DNA of 64,000 nucleotides from JALHOP01 sp964484195 (GTDB taxonomy: Bacteria; Myxococcota; XYA12-FULL-58-9; JALHOP01). Shown here in pieces: positions 51,508 to 60,471 of this stretch; within the stretch, counting starts at the first letter, position 1; every line of letters begins with the position of its first letter. The stretch covers positions 39,864 through 103,863 of the forward strand of contig CAZAER010000017.1 in the NCBI GenBank assembly GCA_964484195.1, in the 5' to 3' direction. The notes under the pieces were generated by a model. It made no database searches, had not been told where the DNA came from, and saw only the letters and a list, made by a program, of their open reading frames with translations. The position numbers were made by a program, and so were the translations under genes.

Positions 51508-53014
51508 CGCGGTGAACGTCTTCCTTTCTCGGCTCGGCATGCGGCCCACGCCGAGCGATCCAGCTCCGCCCAACCCGGCGGAGTTTCTGTCCGGCGAGAT
51601 CTGTTCGTCCGAGCCGGGCCGCAGGGTACCACCCGCGTTTCTTGGTGAGGCCTCGCCCAAGCTGACCCCAGGGGTGGGCATCGCGCCTCGGGCGGGGCGT
51701 GTCCCTCAGAGGTCCCCGGCGAGCTGGTCGCCCGACCAGTACGCGCGCTTCGGCAAACAGGTGCGCGAGTATCTTGCCCAAGACGCTGCTCTCATCCCGC
51801 ATCACGCGGCGTGGCACGAGGTGAATGGTCCGGGCGGCACGCGTGGCCGGGGCAGCGGACTTGCATTCTTGCAGATGCACCACGAGATGCAGGCGGACAT
51901 TGCGCGTTGGATCACGGCATCGGGCCGTGACCAGGATTTGTTGCCGCTCGCCGAATGGTGGCCATCCCAGCCGGTTCCGCGCGAGTTGGGTGACATCGAG
52001 CGCTTCTCAAACCAGCCGCAATTGCCGACGCCGTCATGGCTCAGCCTCGCAGGTGGAACGCAGCCGGCTCCGATTTTTGGATACACAAGGCTCGCCGATT
52101 TCAAGGATCCGGACGAGCTTGGCCGCGCTCTCGGCACCGGTTTTCCGGACAACCTCGGCTACCACGGCGGGGGGCATGCGGCGGTCGGTGGCATCATGTG
52201 GAGCAGGCGCGCCCCGGAAGATCCGTTGTTCTGGCTCTGGCACAGTCACATCGAAGGCATCGTCGAGACGTGGCTTGGGACCGACAACGGCCGTGCGTGG
52301 CTCGCGACCGAGGATGGCCGTCGCTGGCGCGAAACCACCGGGAATCAACATCACGCGATGTCGCCGACCGATGCGGTCTCACGCCGCACGGAAGAGTTGG
52401 TGCGACTGCGCGCGACCGACCCCGCGGCCTACGAAGCATATCTTAACGGCTCGTCGTTCGCTCCCGCGCAGCTCAACACCTGGCCGGCCGACGCGTTACC
52501 GATCAACGTGCAAAGCGCACTGCGTTTTCCTCCGCTCGGCGTCACAGTGCAGACGCTGGCGACGGGGCTCGATGTCCCATCGCGTCTTACCTTCGCCACT
52601 GATGGCCGCGTCTTCTTCCGCGAACGCAACGGCGGTGTTCGGGTCATCCGCGATGGCGTCGTACAGCCCGACCCGCTGCCCGGCGGCGCGGTCGGTGCTG
52701 AAGGCGACTTGCGTCGTGAGTCCGGTGGCGCGGTGCTCCTCACGAGCACCAAGATCCCCGGCTGGCAGAATCGGCTCTTCACGCCGGCGGAGGCGGAGCG
52801 GGGCGTCCGTATGCTCACGATCGACGACGCCAACATCGTGCGCGAGCAGCAGACGCTCTTCCAGGGCGTCTTCGGCCGCGTCCGCGAGATCGTGCAAGGA
52901 CCGGACGGTTACTTGTACATGACCACCAGCAATCGTGACGAGGGCGGCTCGCGCGCGCGCGACGATGACCAGCTTCTGCGCATCGTCCCGATCACGGCGC
53001 AGCCTGCTCGGTAG
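51494..53014 (+). CDS. Fusion of a tyrosinase-like di-copper domain and a shortened glucose/sorbosone dehydrogenase domain
   Basis: 506 residues. The N-terminal part (about 80-300) has copper-A candidates HHAAWHEVN and FLQMHHEM (about 125) and copper-B YHGGGHAAVGG (about 222-232) with PLFWLWHSHIEGIVETW (about 242-258), the layout of the tyrosinase/hemocyanin central domain. From about 335 the sequence turns into a PQQ-type propeller (TLATGLDVPSRLTFATDGRVFFRERNG ... VREIVQGPDGYLYMTTSNRD) that is only about 170 residues, half the usual length; the middle blades are missing. No signal peptide is seen. Probably an oxidase of a phenolic compound; the shortened second domain may be only structural. 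Confidence 0.75.
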   Translation: MTTLDAVNVFLSRLGMRPTPSDPAPPNPAEFLSGEICSSEPGRRVPPAFLGEASPKLTPGVGIAPRAGRVPQRSPASWSPDQYARFGKQVREYLAQDAALIPHHAAWHEVNGPGGTRGRGSGLAFLQMHHEMQADIARWITASGRDQDLLPLAEWWPSQPVPRELGDIERFSNQPQLPTPSWLSLAGGTQPAPIFGYTRLADFKDPDELGRALGTGFPDNLGYHGGGHAAVGGIMWSRRAPEDPLFWLWHSHIEGIVETWLGTDNGRAWLATEDGRRWRETTGNQHHAMSPTDAVSRRTEELVRLRATDPAAYEAYLNGSSFAPAQLNTWPADALPINVQSALRFPPLGVTVQTLATGLDVPSRLTFATDGRVFFRERNGGVRVIRDGVVQPDPLPGGAVGAEGDLRRESGGAVLLTSTKIPGWQNRLFTPAEAERGVRMLTIDDANIVREQQTLFQGVFGRVREIVQGPDGYLYMTTSNRDEGGSRARDDDQLLRIVPITAQPAR

Positions 53015-53039
53015 AGTCTCTCTGTGGCACGATGCGACG

Positions 53040-53290
53040 CGTAGTCTGAGGAGAAGGTCGCGGTGCCCGACGATGCCGTCGTTGCTCGTCGAGCTTTGGA
53101 GCTTCACCCAGGCCGTGACCGTAATCCGCGTGGGGCTGCGACGACGAGTCCGGAACACGAACAGATGCATTGACGAGAACGCCGTCGTTGTCGAATGACG
53201 TCTCGTCTGCCGCAGCAATGCCGCTGCCATCGTCGAGCTTCCAGTGCCCGACGAGACCGCAAGGCCCGCACGCGCCGCAGTCGGACTCGC
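53040..53290 (-). pseudogene. Relic of a LamG (concanavalin-like) domain
   Basis: The minus strand reads CGLVGHWKLDDGSGIAAAD...SFDNDGVLVN, then after a frame change RITVTAWVKLQSSTSNDGIVGHRD, both typical of LamG domains. No start or later half can be seen. It directly follows the TSP3 lipoprotein gene. Confidence 0.55.
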
Positions 53291-53319
53291 AGCTCGCACA
53301 CGCGGGCCAGAGCAGGTGA

Positions 53320-53985
53320 CTACGTCGAGTGCGGCGCACAGCAGATCGCCCCAGCATGCTCGCAAGCCACGCTGGTGTGAGCCATCGTGCCATCCGGGCA
53401 ATGCGAGACCAGCATGCAGCTGCCACCCATCTCGGCGCAGGGGTCCGACGCCGTTGTATCCACGCACGCCGGGTCAGTCGGGTGGTACTCGCAGGAGCAT
53501 GTGTGGGTTTCGCAGAAGGTCGCCTCTTCCGTGTGATGGTCGGCGGAATCGTCCGGGTTAGTTCCTTCGCCCACCTCGTGGCCATCCGCGCTTCCGTCAC
53601 TGTCGGAATCGGGGTTGTGCGGATCGGTTTGGTGCTCGAGAACTTCCTCACCGTCGGCGAGCTCGTCGCGGTCGCTGTCAGGATCAACGGGATCGGTATG
53701 ATGCTCGTTCACCTCCTCGCCGTCATGCAACAAATCATGATCGGTGTCCTCGTCGAGCGGATTGGTTTCATGCTGATGAACCTCTGCGCCATCGGTGAGC
53801 GTATCGTCGTCCGTATCTGGGTCGTGCGGATCCGTCCCGAGGTCCGCTTCCTCAGCATTAGTAAGGCCGTCTGAATCGGAGTCGACCGCAGTCGCGCCCA
53901 CATCTTGGTCGCTGTTGCATGCCGCCAGCGGCGCAAAGGTCATCGCGATGATGAGAAACAATAGTCTCAGGTGGCTGTAACCCAT
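53320..53985 (-). CDS. TSP3-repeat lipoprotein with Cys-rich C-terminus
   Basis: 221 residues from ATG 53985 (signal peptide, lipobox APLAAC). Six thrombospondin type-3-like calcium repeats such as DSDSDGLTNAEEADLGTDPHDPDTD follow, then a C-terminal domain with nine Cys (FCETHTCSCEYH ... CMLVSHCPDG ... CEHAGAICC). It should bind several Ca2+ ions and sit on the outer membrane. A frameshifted 3' copy lies at 41466-41765. Confidence 0.85.
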   Translation of the reverse strand: MGYSHLRLLFLIIAMTFAPLAACNSDQDVGATAVDSDSDGLTNAEEADLGTDPHDPDTDDDTLTDGAEVHQHETNPLDEDTDHDLLHDGEEVNEHHTDPVDPDSDRDELADGEEVLEHQTDPHNPDSDSDGSADGHEVGEGTNPDDSADHHTEEATFCETHTCSCEYHPTDPACVDTTASDPCAEMGGSCMLVSHCPDGTMAHTSVACEHAGAICCAPHST

Positions 53986-54171
53986 GAATGCGTCTCCATT
54001 GCCGACCGACATGGCCGCGTACTCAGATCCAACCCTAACCGTGCACAGAGTTTCCTGGTCGATCGCGGGAGTCCCGCGCTCGCATCAGACGACCTCGGGA
54101 ACGTGGGTATTCACGGCGTTTCGCTTCCCAGAGAGGCGCCGTAGGTCCACGTGGGTGACGGCTAGCCGCTG

Positions 54172-54282
54172 GTGGATTTGTGGATTTCGTGTGGATTTTG
54201 GATTTCGGCAACGTTTCGCAAGGATTCGCCGATAAGATCCTGGGGATGTGTTGCGAAGCAAACCCTTTCTCTGGGGACAATC
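54172..54282. other. Leader with GTGGATTT repeats
   Basis: Repeated (GT)GGATTT units at about 54170-54206 make a more AT-rich leader ahead of the LysM gene. The long open frame includes it, but GGGGA before GTG 54283 and the amino-acid composition favour the later start. Confidence 0.4.
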
Positions 54283-55662
54283 GTGACCGACGCGCTCCCG
54301 CATACGATCGACAGTAGCCGGCGAGCTACCCGCCTCGAGCCCGGCCGCGTTGCCGAGGTTTCCTCGCGTGTCCTCGAGGCTCAGAGGCTTCTCGAGGTCT
54401 ATTTCGGCGGCGGCTACGTTCGCCCTGATGGCAAGCTAGGGAGCACAACGCAGCGTTTTGTCGAGCGCTTCCAGAACGCTGAGGGGCTCACGGGAGTGGG
54501 GCCCGGCGGTCTCGACGACGTCACGATGAACGCCCTGCGGACGCGGGCCGCATACGGATACCGCGCTCGTATTCAAGCGCAGACCGATGCCTTCGCTCCC
54601 GAAACCACGGCAGCCGTCGAAGCGCGCCGCCGCCTCATCGACCAAACCATCGTCAGCGGCGGTCCCCAAGCCCCGCGACCAGGTTTGGCGATGGAGCGCG
54701 CGCCGGAAGCGCCGCTGCCCTCACATGCGGTGCGCGCTGGCGACACGATCGCGCACATCGCCAAGCACCACGACGTAACAGTCGACGAAATTCGTCGCTT
54801 CAATCCAGGGTTGAACGTCAACGATTTGCGCGAAGGCGATCCTCTGTTTTTGCCGCCGCGCACAACCGCTCGTGAAGAAGCAGTGCCACGACGAGAGGAC
54901 GGGCCCGACGCCCCGATCGGAGCCTGGACAGACGTGCCGGTCGACCGTCCTGTGCTGCAGCGCGGGCGCGCAGGCATAGAACCGAGTCCGGCAGTCGAGG
55001 CTGTTCAGAGACGACTTAGCGCGCTCGGCTACAGCCTGGGTCGCAGCCAGGAGCCCGACGGCAGATTCGGCCGTGGTGTTCAAGAGGCAGTGCGTCTCTT
55101 CCAGGCTGTCAACGGCATCCGTTCAACAGGTGTCATCGACCCAGCGACTTGGGACAAGCTCGCCGCGTCCGAGGCACGCCCTGCGAGCATGGTCACGAGC
55201 TCGGGCACGCGCTATCCACCCGGGTCGCCGCAGCAAGTCGAGCTCTTTCGCCGAGCCGCCACTCTCTTGCGCGGACATGGTATCAACGTGCCGGACAGTT
55301 GGGCCTCATCGCGCGCCCTGCAAAACATCTTGCTACGCGAGAATCGCGACGGGGAGGTCGGTCGCCCGAATTTTCGCTACGGAGCTCGTGCCAACGATCC
55401 GTCCACCTGGCCGGCAATTTGGGCGGAGCTACGTGCTGGCCGGATTCAGGGCCAGGATCGTGTACCGCGCCGGCTGCGCTCATCGGCGACCGGCCTGGGG
55501 CAGCTGCTAGGCTCAAATGTCGACAAGTTCTACCCCAGCGGCCGCGCCGGCATTGGCAATCCAATCGAAGAAGCCGCGGGCATGATGTATTACATTTCGG
55601 ACCGCTATCGCACACCGGAGCGCGCCTGGGCGAACTACAACCGGCGTCACCAGGGGTACTGA
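54283..55662 (+). CDS. Peptidoglycan-binding/LysM protein with lysozyme-like C-terminus
   Basis: 459 residues from GTG 54283 (GGGGA 6 nt upstream). Two peptidoglycan-binding modules (about 20-85, and about 240-300, VEAVQRRLSALGYSLGRSQEPDGRFG) flank a LysM domain (about 147-190, HAVRAGDTIAHIAKHHDVTV). The C-terminal region (about 310-459) has ENRDGEVGRPNFRYG, ATGLGQLLGSNVDKFYP and ISDRYRTPERAWANYN, which resembles a lysozyme/transglycosylase fold. There is no signal peptide, so it may be a released or phage-tail-like hydrolase. Confidence 0.75.
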   Translation: MTDALPHTIDSSRRATRLEPGRVAEVSSRVLEAQRLLEVYFGGGYVRPDGKLGSTTQRFVERFQNAEGLTGVGPGGLDDVTMNALRTRAAYGYRARIQAQTDAFAPETTAAVEARRRLIDQTIVSGGPQAPRPGLAMERAPEAPLPSHAVRAGDTIAHIAKHHDVTVDEIRRFNPGLNVNDLREGDPLFLPPRTTAREEAVPRREDGPDAPIGAWTDVPVDRPVLQRGRAGIEPSPAVEAVQRRLSALGYSLGRSQEPDGRFGRGVQEAVRLFQAVNGIRSTGVIDPATWDKLAASEARPASMVTSSGTRYPPGSPQQVELFRRAATLLRGHGINVPDSWASSRALQNILLRENRDGEVGRPNFRYGARANDPSTWPAIWAELRAGRIQGQDRVPRRLRSSATGLGQLLGSNVDKFYPSGRAGIGNPIEEAAGMMYYISDRYRTPERAWANYNRRHQGY

Positions 55663-55705
55663 GCGGCCTGCGCAGCGTCGAGGAGGTACTTGCGGGGTAG
55701 AACTT

Positions 55706-57013
55706 CTAGAAGTAAGTGGCAAAACCGAGTTGCAGCGCGCCTGTGCGCGCTATAGCGGAGTTAACGAGATCCCGGGTCCACGTGTACCCATAGTTGAGAC
55801 GCAGCACCGTGCTGGCGCTCCATCGCCAGGCCACCGTCGCGGTCGCCCGGGTCACGTCATCACCGGCGGAGGTGCCGGTGGTAGGCAAGCTCCCGACATT
55901 ATAGTCGACGTAGTCGAAACGGGCGCCGAGGTCGATCTGCGTGGCGTCGTACCCCAAAGCGGCGAAGCGTATCGTGGGCACCACCGCTTCTACGTAGACG
56001 CCGCGCTGCCGATTGCCGAAGATTGAGCGCAGGCTCGCCGGCACATCGATGTGCGCTTGGGCTGCCTCGCCACGCAGCTCGAGCAGAGGCAACGAGAGAC
56101 GATAGTCGACCGCGAAAATCGAAAGGTCGCGGCGGCGATCCACGTGCAGACCATCGATGACGTAGGTGTTGAAGGCGCCGTAGTAGGCCGAACCTCCGAC
56201 CTCGGCGACCCGCCGATAGCGGACTGCAGCACGACCGCTCAGAGCGGGGCTGTTGTTGTTGTCCTCTGCGAAGAGCCCAGGGCTGCGACCGGCAGGAATG
56301 CTGGTGCGACCCAACGCATTGTCGAGCACCCCGTCGGCAAGGCCTTGCGTGAGATAGGCCTGATAGTCGAGATCCAGGGGTCCTATGAGAATGGTCCCGT
56401 GGGCGCCGGCACCGACTTCCGAGAACGTCGCCGGGATGAGCGTCGTCGACACCAGCGGACGCTCGACGAAATCCCAGAGCGGTCCGTCGTGTGCCTGATT
56501 GAAGGCGCCGAGCGGGGTTAGGATAATACCGCCGCGGATTAGCAGCTCTGGAGCGACCTCCACGTCCACCGTCGCGTTCTCGAGGTGAATCTCCTGGCCG
56601 TGCTCGAACTCCACGTCGGCGACGACGCGCACGAAGCGATTGATCGGAGAGTAGACGAATAGGTCGAAGCGACGTAGCTCGAATGCAGGGCCTTCGTTTA
56701 CTCCGTCAGTGCGTGAGTAGTTGAGGTTGATCTCGGTGTAGCCACCGATCGAGGCCTTGGGTCCGGAGAGCATGAAAGGGCGCGAAAAGACTGCATTCTG
56801 CTTCGCGGTGCCAGTGATGGGCGAGGGCAGCTCTGCGGACACCAACGTCTCGGAAACCGCGGCGTTGCCAGGAGTCAGCGAGCCGTCGCTAGTGACTCTT
56901 CGGTCACCAGCGGTCGGTTCTCCATCCTCGCGCGTCGTCGGTCGTGTATCGTCGATCGGTTCTCGACCATCGGGCTGCGCGAGCAGCAATCCCACCAACA
57001 AGTAGCCTGTCAC
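55706..57013 (-). CDS. Outer-membrane beta-barrel porin
   Basis: 435 residues from GTG 57013. IGGYTEINLNYSRTDG, then alternating amphipathic strands and a terminal Phe (GALQLGFATYF) fit an OprP-like or carbohydrate-selective porin barrel. A short N-terminal hydrophobic segment (YLLVGLLLAQP) is the probable leader. It lies 382 nt downstream of an NtrC-type regulator gene on the same strand and may be its target. Confidence 0.75.
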   Translation of the reverse strand: MTGYLLVGLLLAQPDGREPIDDTRPTTREDGEPTAGDRRVTSDGSLTPGNAAVSETLVSAELPSPITGTAKQNAVFSRPFMLSGPKASIGGYTEINLNYSRTDGVNEGPAFELRRFDLFVYSPINRFVRVVADVEFEHGQEIHLENATVDVEVAPELLIRGGIILTPLGAFNQAHDGPLWDFVERPLVSTTLIPATFSEVGAGAHGTILIGPLDLDYQAYLTQGLADGVLDNALGRTSIPAGRSPGLFAEDNNNSPALSGRAAVRYRRVAEVGGSAYYGAFNTYVIDGLHVDRRRDLSIFAVDYRLSLPLLELRGEAAQAHIDVPASLRSIFGNRQRGVYVEAVVPTIRFAALGYDATQIDLGARFDYVDYNVGSLPTTGTSAGDDVTRATATVAWRWSASTVLRLNYGYTWTRDLVNSAIARTGALQLGFATYF

Positions 57014-57395
57014 GATGTCCCCAGATGCGCGTGCGTTACACCTGCATCTTCCACGCGCAAAATCGGGCGGTCCTCGACTGCAATCGCGGACGACAGGATT
57101 GGATCACGGCTCGACCAGAAATGCGCCCGGCGAGCACCATCCATGGAAAACACGCAACCTCTCTACATTGTTAATGCTATAGAACATAGTGCAAGCTATA
57201 TCGGCTCAAGGGAAGGCGCAATGCGCGCCTAGATGGCCCGCCCGACAGTCGAGCGGGATGCGGTATCACCGCGGACGTGCGCGAGCTCTTCGCGGTGCGC
57301 GGACTCTTTGGGAGACCGTGCTCCTTGCCGCGATTCGGCGCATCGACACGAGGAAGATCAGGGGGCTCGGTCCGGCGGCGGCGAACCTCCTCCCT
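57014..57395. other. Intergenic region upstream of the porin gene
   Basis: 382 bases with an AT-rich spot at 57165-57200 (CTATAGAACATAG dyad), the most likely promoter area for the porin. I searched for a sigma54 site (GG-N10-GC) on the minus strand and saw none that fits. Confidence 0.5.
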
Positions 57396-58784
57396 TCAGG
57401 TTTTAACGCGCTCCGAACGTACGCCATAGCGCTTCAGCAGGCGATGCATGCTTTCGCGCTGCATGCCGGCCCGCTGCGCAGCGCGGGTGACGTTGCCATC
57501 AGCGGCTGCGAGCAAGACTTCGAGATACGTACGCGATGCTTGCTCGATGGTGAGGTCGATGTATGCCCGGTAGGTGAGAGCGCCGATTGCGTCGCTGCGG
57601 ACATCGCTTCGATGGAGCTCGAGATCGTCAGGAAGATCGTCTACCCCGATGACCTCGCTATCGCACACGGCAAGGGCGCGCTCGACCACGTTCTGCAACT
57701 CGCGAACGTTTCCAGGCCATGCGTATGCCACCAGCCGCGACATGGCCTCGGCGCTGAATCCAGGCGGGGCTGCGCCACGTGCGGTCGCGAAGCGCTCGAG
57801 GAATGTCGCAGCCAACATGGGAATATCGTCGCGCCGATCGCGGAGCGGCGGCAGGTTGACGTTGATGATATTCAGACGAAAGTAGAGGTCCTCGCGGAAC
57901 GCGCCGTCCGCGACGGCGGATTTCAGGGCAACGTTGGTGGCGGCGACAACGCGCACGTCCACGGCTCGCTCCTCCGAAGAGCCGATGCGCCGCACGGCAC
58001 GTTCTTGGAGCGCCCGATTGAGCTTCACCTGCAGACCGAGTGGCAGCTCGCCGATCTCGTCCAGAAAGAGTGTGCCTCCCTGCGCCTCTTCGAAAAGGCC
58101 ACGTTTGTCGCTGGTCGCGCCGGTGAAGGCGCCTTTGACATGGCCGAAAAGCTCAGATTCGATGAGATGTTCTGGAAGCGCCCCGCAGTTTACGGCTACG
58201 AAGCGGCCCCTGCTTCGAGGGCTCGAGGTGTGCACGGCGCGTGCGGCAAGCTCCTTGCCCGTCCCGCTCTCGCCAGTGACCAGCACTGTCGCGTCGGTTG
58301 CGCTCGCTCGTTCTAGCAGACGCAAAATTCGCCGCATAGCCGGGCTCTTGGTGACGATTCGATCGAGCCGCTCGACACCTTCGAGAGCGGCGCGCAGGTC
58401 GCGCGTTTCGCGCTTGAGCCTGCGCCGCTCGGCGGCGCGTTGGATGACGAGCGCAGCCTCGTCAGGATCGAACGGCTTGGTGAGGTAGTCGTAGGCCCCG
58501 ACCTTCATGGCGGCGACGGCGCTTTCGACAGTCGCGTACGCAGTCATGAGAACCACCTCGACTTCGGGTTGCTCCCGCTTGATCGCCGTCAACAAAGTCA
58601 TTCCATCGAGTCCCGGCATTCGCACGTCGCTGACAACGACATCGAACATGGACGCAGCGAGGTACCCCAATGCTTTCGCGCCGTCCGACGCCGTATAGAC
58701 GTCCGCGGTCTCGCGCAGCAGCTTCTCGAACAGCGTTAGAATGGTCTCCTTGTCGTCGACGACGAGCACGCGTGGCTTGGTCAT
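57396..58784 (-). CDS. NtrC-family sigma54 response regulator
   Basis: 462 residues. Receiver domain with Asp53 (VVVSDVRMPG), AAA+ domain with Walker A GESGTGKE (about 170), KGAFTGA for sigma54 contact, Walker B GGTLFLDEIGEL, and a Fis-type HTH (GNVTRAAQRAGMQRESMHRLLKRY). All catalytic motifs are kept. The start overlaps the histidine kinase stop as ATGA, so the two form a two-component pair. Confidence 0.93.
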   Translation of the reverse strand: MTKPRVLVVDDKETILTLFEKLLRETADVYTASDGAKALGYLAASMFDVVVSDVRMPGLDGMTLLTAIKREQPEVEVVLMTAYATVESAVAAMKVGAYDYLTKPFDPDEAALVIQRAAERRRLKRETRDLRAALEGVERLDRIVTKSPAMRRILRLLERASATDATVLVTGESGTGKELAARAVHTSSPRSRGRFVAVNCGALPEHLIESELFGHVKGAFTGATSDKRGLFEEAQGGTLFLDEIGELPLGLQVKLNRALQERAVRRIGSSEERAVDVRVVAATNVALKSAVADGAFREDLYFRLNIINVNLPPLRDRRDDIPMLAATFLERFATARGAAPPGFSAEAMSRLVAYAWPGNVRELQNVVERALAVCDSEVIGVDDLPDDLELHRSDVRSDAIGALTYRAYIDLTIEQASRTYLEVLLAAADGNVTRAAQRAGMQRESMHRLLKRYGVRSERVKT

Positions 58785-60217
58785 ACGGCAGATCCGCGCG
58801 GCAGTCGGACGGTTACGACAGTGCCAGGATGGGCACGCTCGATTTGGATGCTTCCATGGTGCGCATCCATGATCGACTGACAGATTGCAAGTCCCAAGCC
58901 GGTGCCGTTGCTCTTGGTCGTGAAGAACGGCTCGAATGCCCGCTCGAACACCTCATCGGGCATGCCGACGCCGTCATCCGCGAAGGTTACGCAAAGGTTC
59001 AGGTTGTCCGCTACAGCGCCAATCACGATTCGACCGTTTGGCGCCGTCGCGTCGATTGCATTCGCCAAAACGTTGTCGAAGACCTGACGAAGCTGCGATT
59101 CGTCGGCAGTCGCGGGCGCCGGTGCGGTCGCATGCAGGTCTATGGAGCGTCCCTGTCGCCGCTCGGGGGCGAGGCGATCGATGCTGTCGGCGAGGAGAGC
59201 CACCACATCGGTGGATCGCAGTTGGACTTGGCGCGGCTTGGCGAGACCAAGAAGCGCCGAGACGATACGTTGGCACTGGCGCGCTTCGTTTTCGATGATG
59301 CGCAGGTCCTCCAGACCGATGCTGGGCGCCGAACGCTGCAAGAGCTTCGCGTAACCTAGGATGACGCCGATCGGATTGTTGATCTCGTGCGCGACACCGG
59401 CCGCGACCTGCCCGAGAGACGCGAGGCGGTGGCTTTTCAAAAGCATCTCTTGGTTTCGCTGTAGCGACGCGCCCATAGTGTTCATCGCGTCGGCGAGGCC
59501 GGATAACTCATCGTGACCGCTTACGCGAATGCGCGTGTCGAGACGCCCGCGCGCCAGAAGGTCGGCTCCGTGGCGCAGGGCTCCCACGCGCCGCATGAAG
59601 CTCCTCGTCGTGATTGCGGCGATGAAGAGTGCGATAGCGGACGCAGTGCCGAAGCACCACGCGACTGTGGTCCGTGCACGTTTGCGGACTGCCTGGGCGC
59701 GCTGCTGTGCGCGGGCGCTGCGGTCTTCCAGCCGCCGATTCAGTGTTTCGTTGATCGCGACGACTTGGTCTACGATTGAAGCGAGAGCGTCATGATGCGC
59801 GAGCGCCCCTTCGATGTTTCCGTCCGCTACCCGCGGCACGACTTCACGCCGAAACTCGGTGTCCGCCAGGGTTGCCAAGCGAACGATTTCACGGGCGTCC
59901 AGCAGGTCCGCGCCGTCGGACAGATGCGCTTCGAGAGTCTGGACCGTCTTTCGCGTCGCGGCAGCGACTGCTTCGTAGTGGTCCTCGACGTGTGACAAGT
60001 TGCGTACAATGAGCGTATGCGCTTGGTGAATATATTGCTCGCGCACTTGTGCGGCGGCGATGTGGCCAGCGTGTTTGGAGTGGTCGAGATGCTGTATCTC
60101 GGCCTCGACCAAGGTGATGTCGTGGAAGGCGACCAATGTAGCGGCGACGACGATGGCAAACGGAGCCAGCACCGCGAGAAACGCGAGTGTGAGACGTATT
60201 CCAGTGGAAGCCAGCAT
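58781..60217 (-). CDS. Membrane histidine kinase, partner of the NtrC regulator
   Basis: 478 residues from ATG 60217 (longer open frame begins at 60298). TM1 (about 7-30), a helical periplasmic sensor (HLDHSKHAGHIAAAQVREQYIHQAHT) rich in His, TM2 and HAMP, then HisKA (VAAGVAHEINNPI, phospho-His) and HATPase (ANAIDAT, DDGVGMP, GTGLGLAI). The His-rich four-helix sensor might bind heme or metal; this is a guess. The effector is inferred from ATGA coupling. Confidence 0.9.
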   Translation of the reverse strand: MLASTGIRLTLAFLAVLAPFAIVVAATLVAFHDITLVEAEIQHLDHSKHAGHIAAAQVREQYIHQAHTLIVRNLSHVEDHYEAVAAATRKTVQTLEAHLSDGADLLDAREIVRLATLADTEFRREVVPRVADGNIEGALAHHDALASIVDQVVAINETLNRRLEDRSARAQQRAQAVRKRARTTVAWCFGTASAIALFIAAITTRSFMRRVGALRHGADLLARGRLDTRIRVSGHDELSGLADAMNTMGASLQRNQEMLLKSHRLASLGQVAAGVAHEINNPIGVILGYAKLLQRSAPSIGLEDLRIIENEARQCQRIVSALLGLAKPRQVQLRSTDVVALLADSIDRLAPERRQGRSIDLHATAPAPATADESQLRQVFDNVLANAIDATAPNGRIVIGAVADNLNLCVTFADDGVGMPDEVFERAFEPFFTTKSNGTGLGLAICQSIMDAHHGSIQIERAHPGTVVTVRLPRGSAV

Positions 60218-60471
60218 TCGCGCGACGGTGGCACTGCAACCTGCGCGCCGGGCCGCGGCTGGCGATTCCGGGCGATCTCCATGGTTTCTGGCGAACATAC
60301 CGTCACAGTGTAACCCGCTCGGTTACGCCTGGCGTCTACAAGACCGGGCTCAGGGTCGCTGCGGCGGGAGCCAGGGCAGGGCCCCCCGCCGTCGCCACTG
60401 ACCTGCGCTTCATCAGCCTCTCGGCAAGACTCATGCAGAGGTGGCCCCCCGGCACTGCCACTTTGTAGTTC

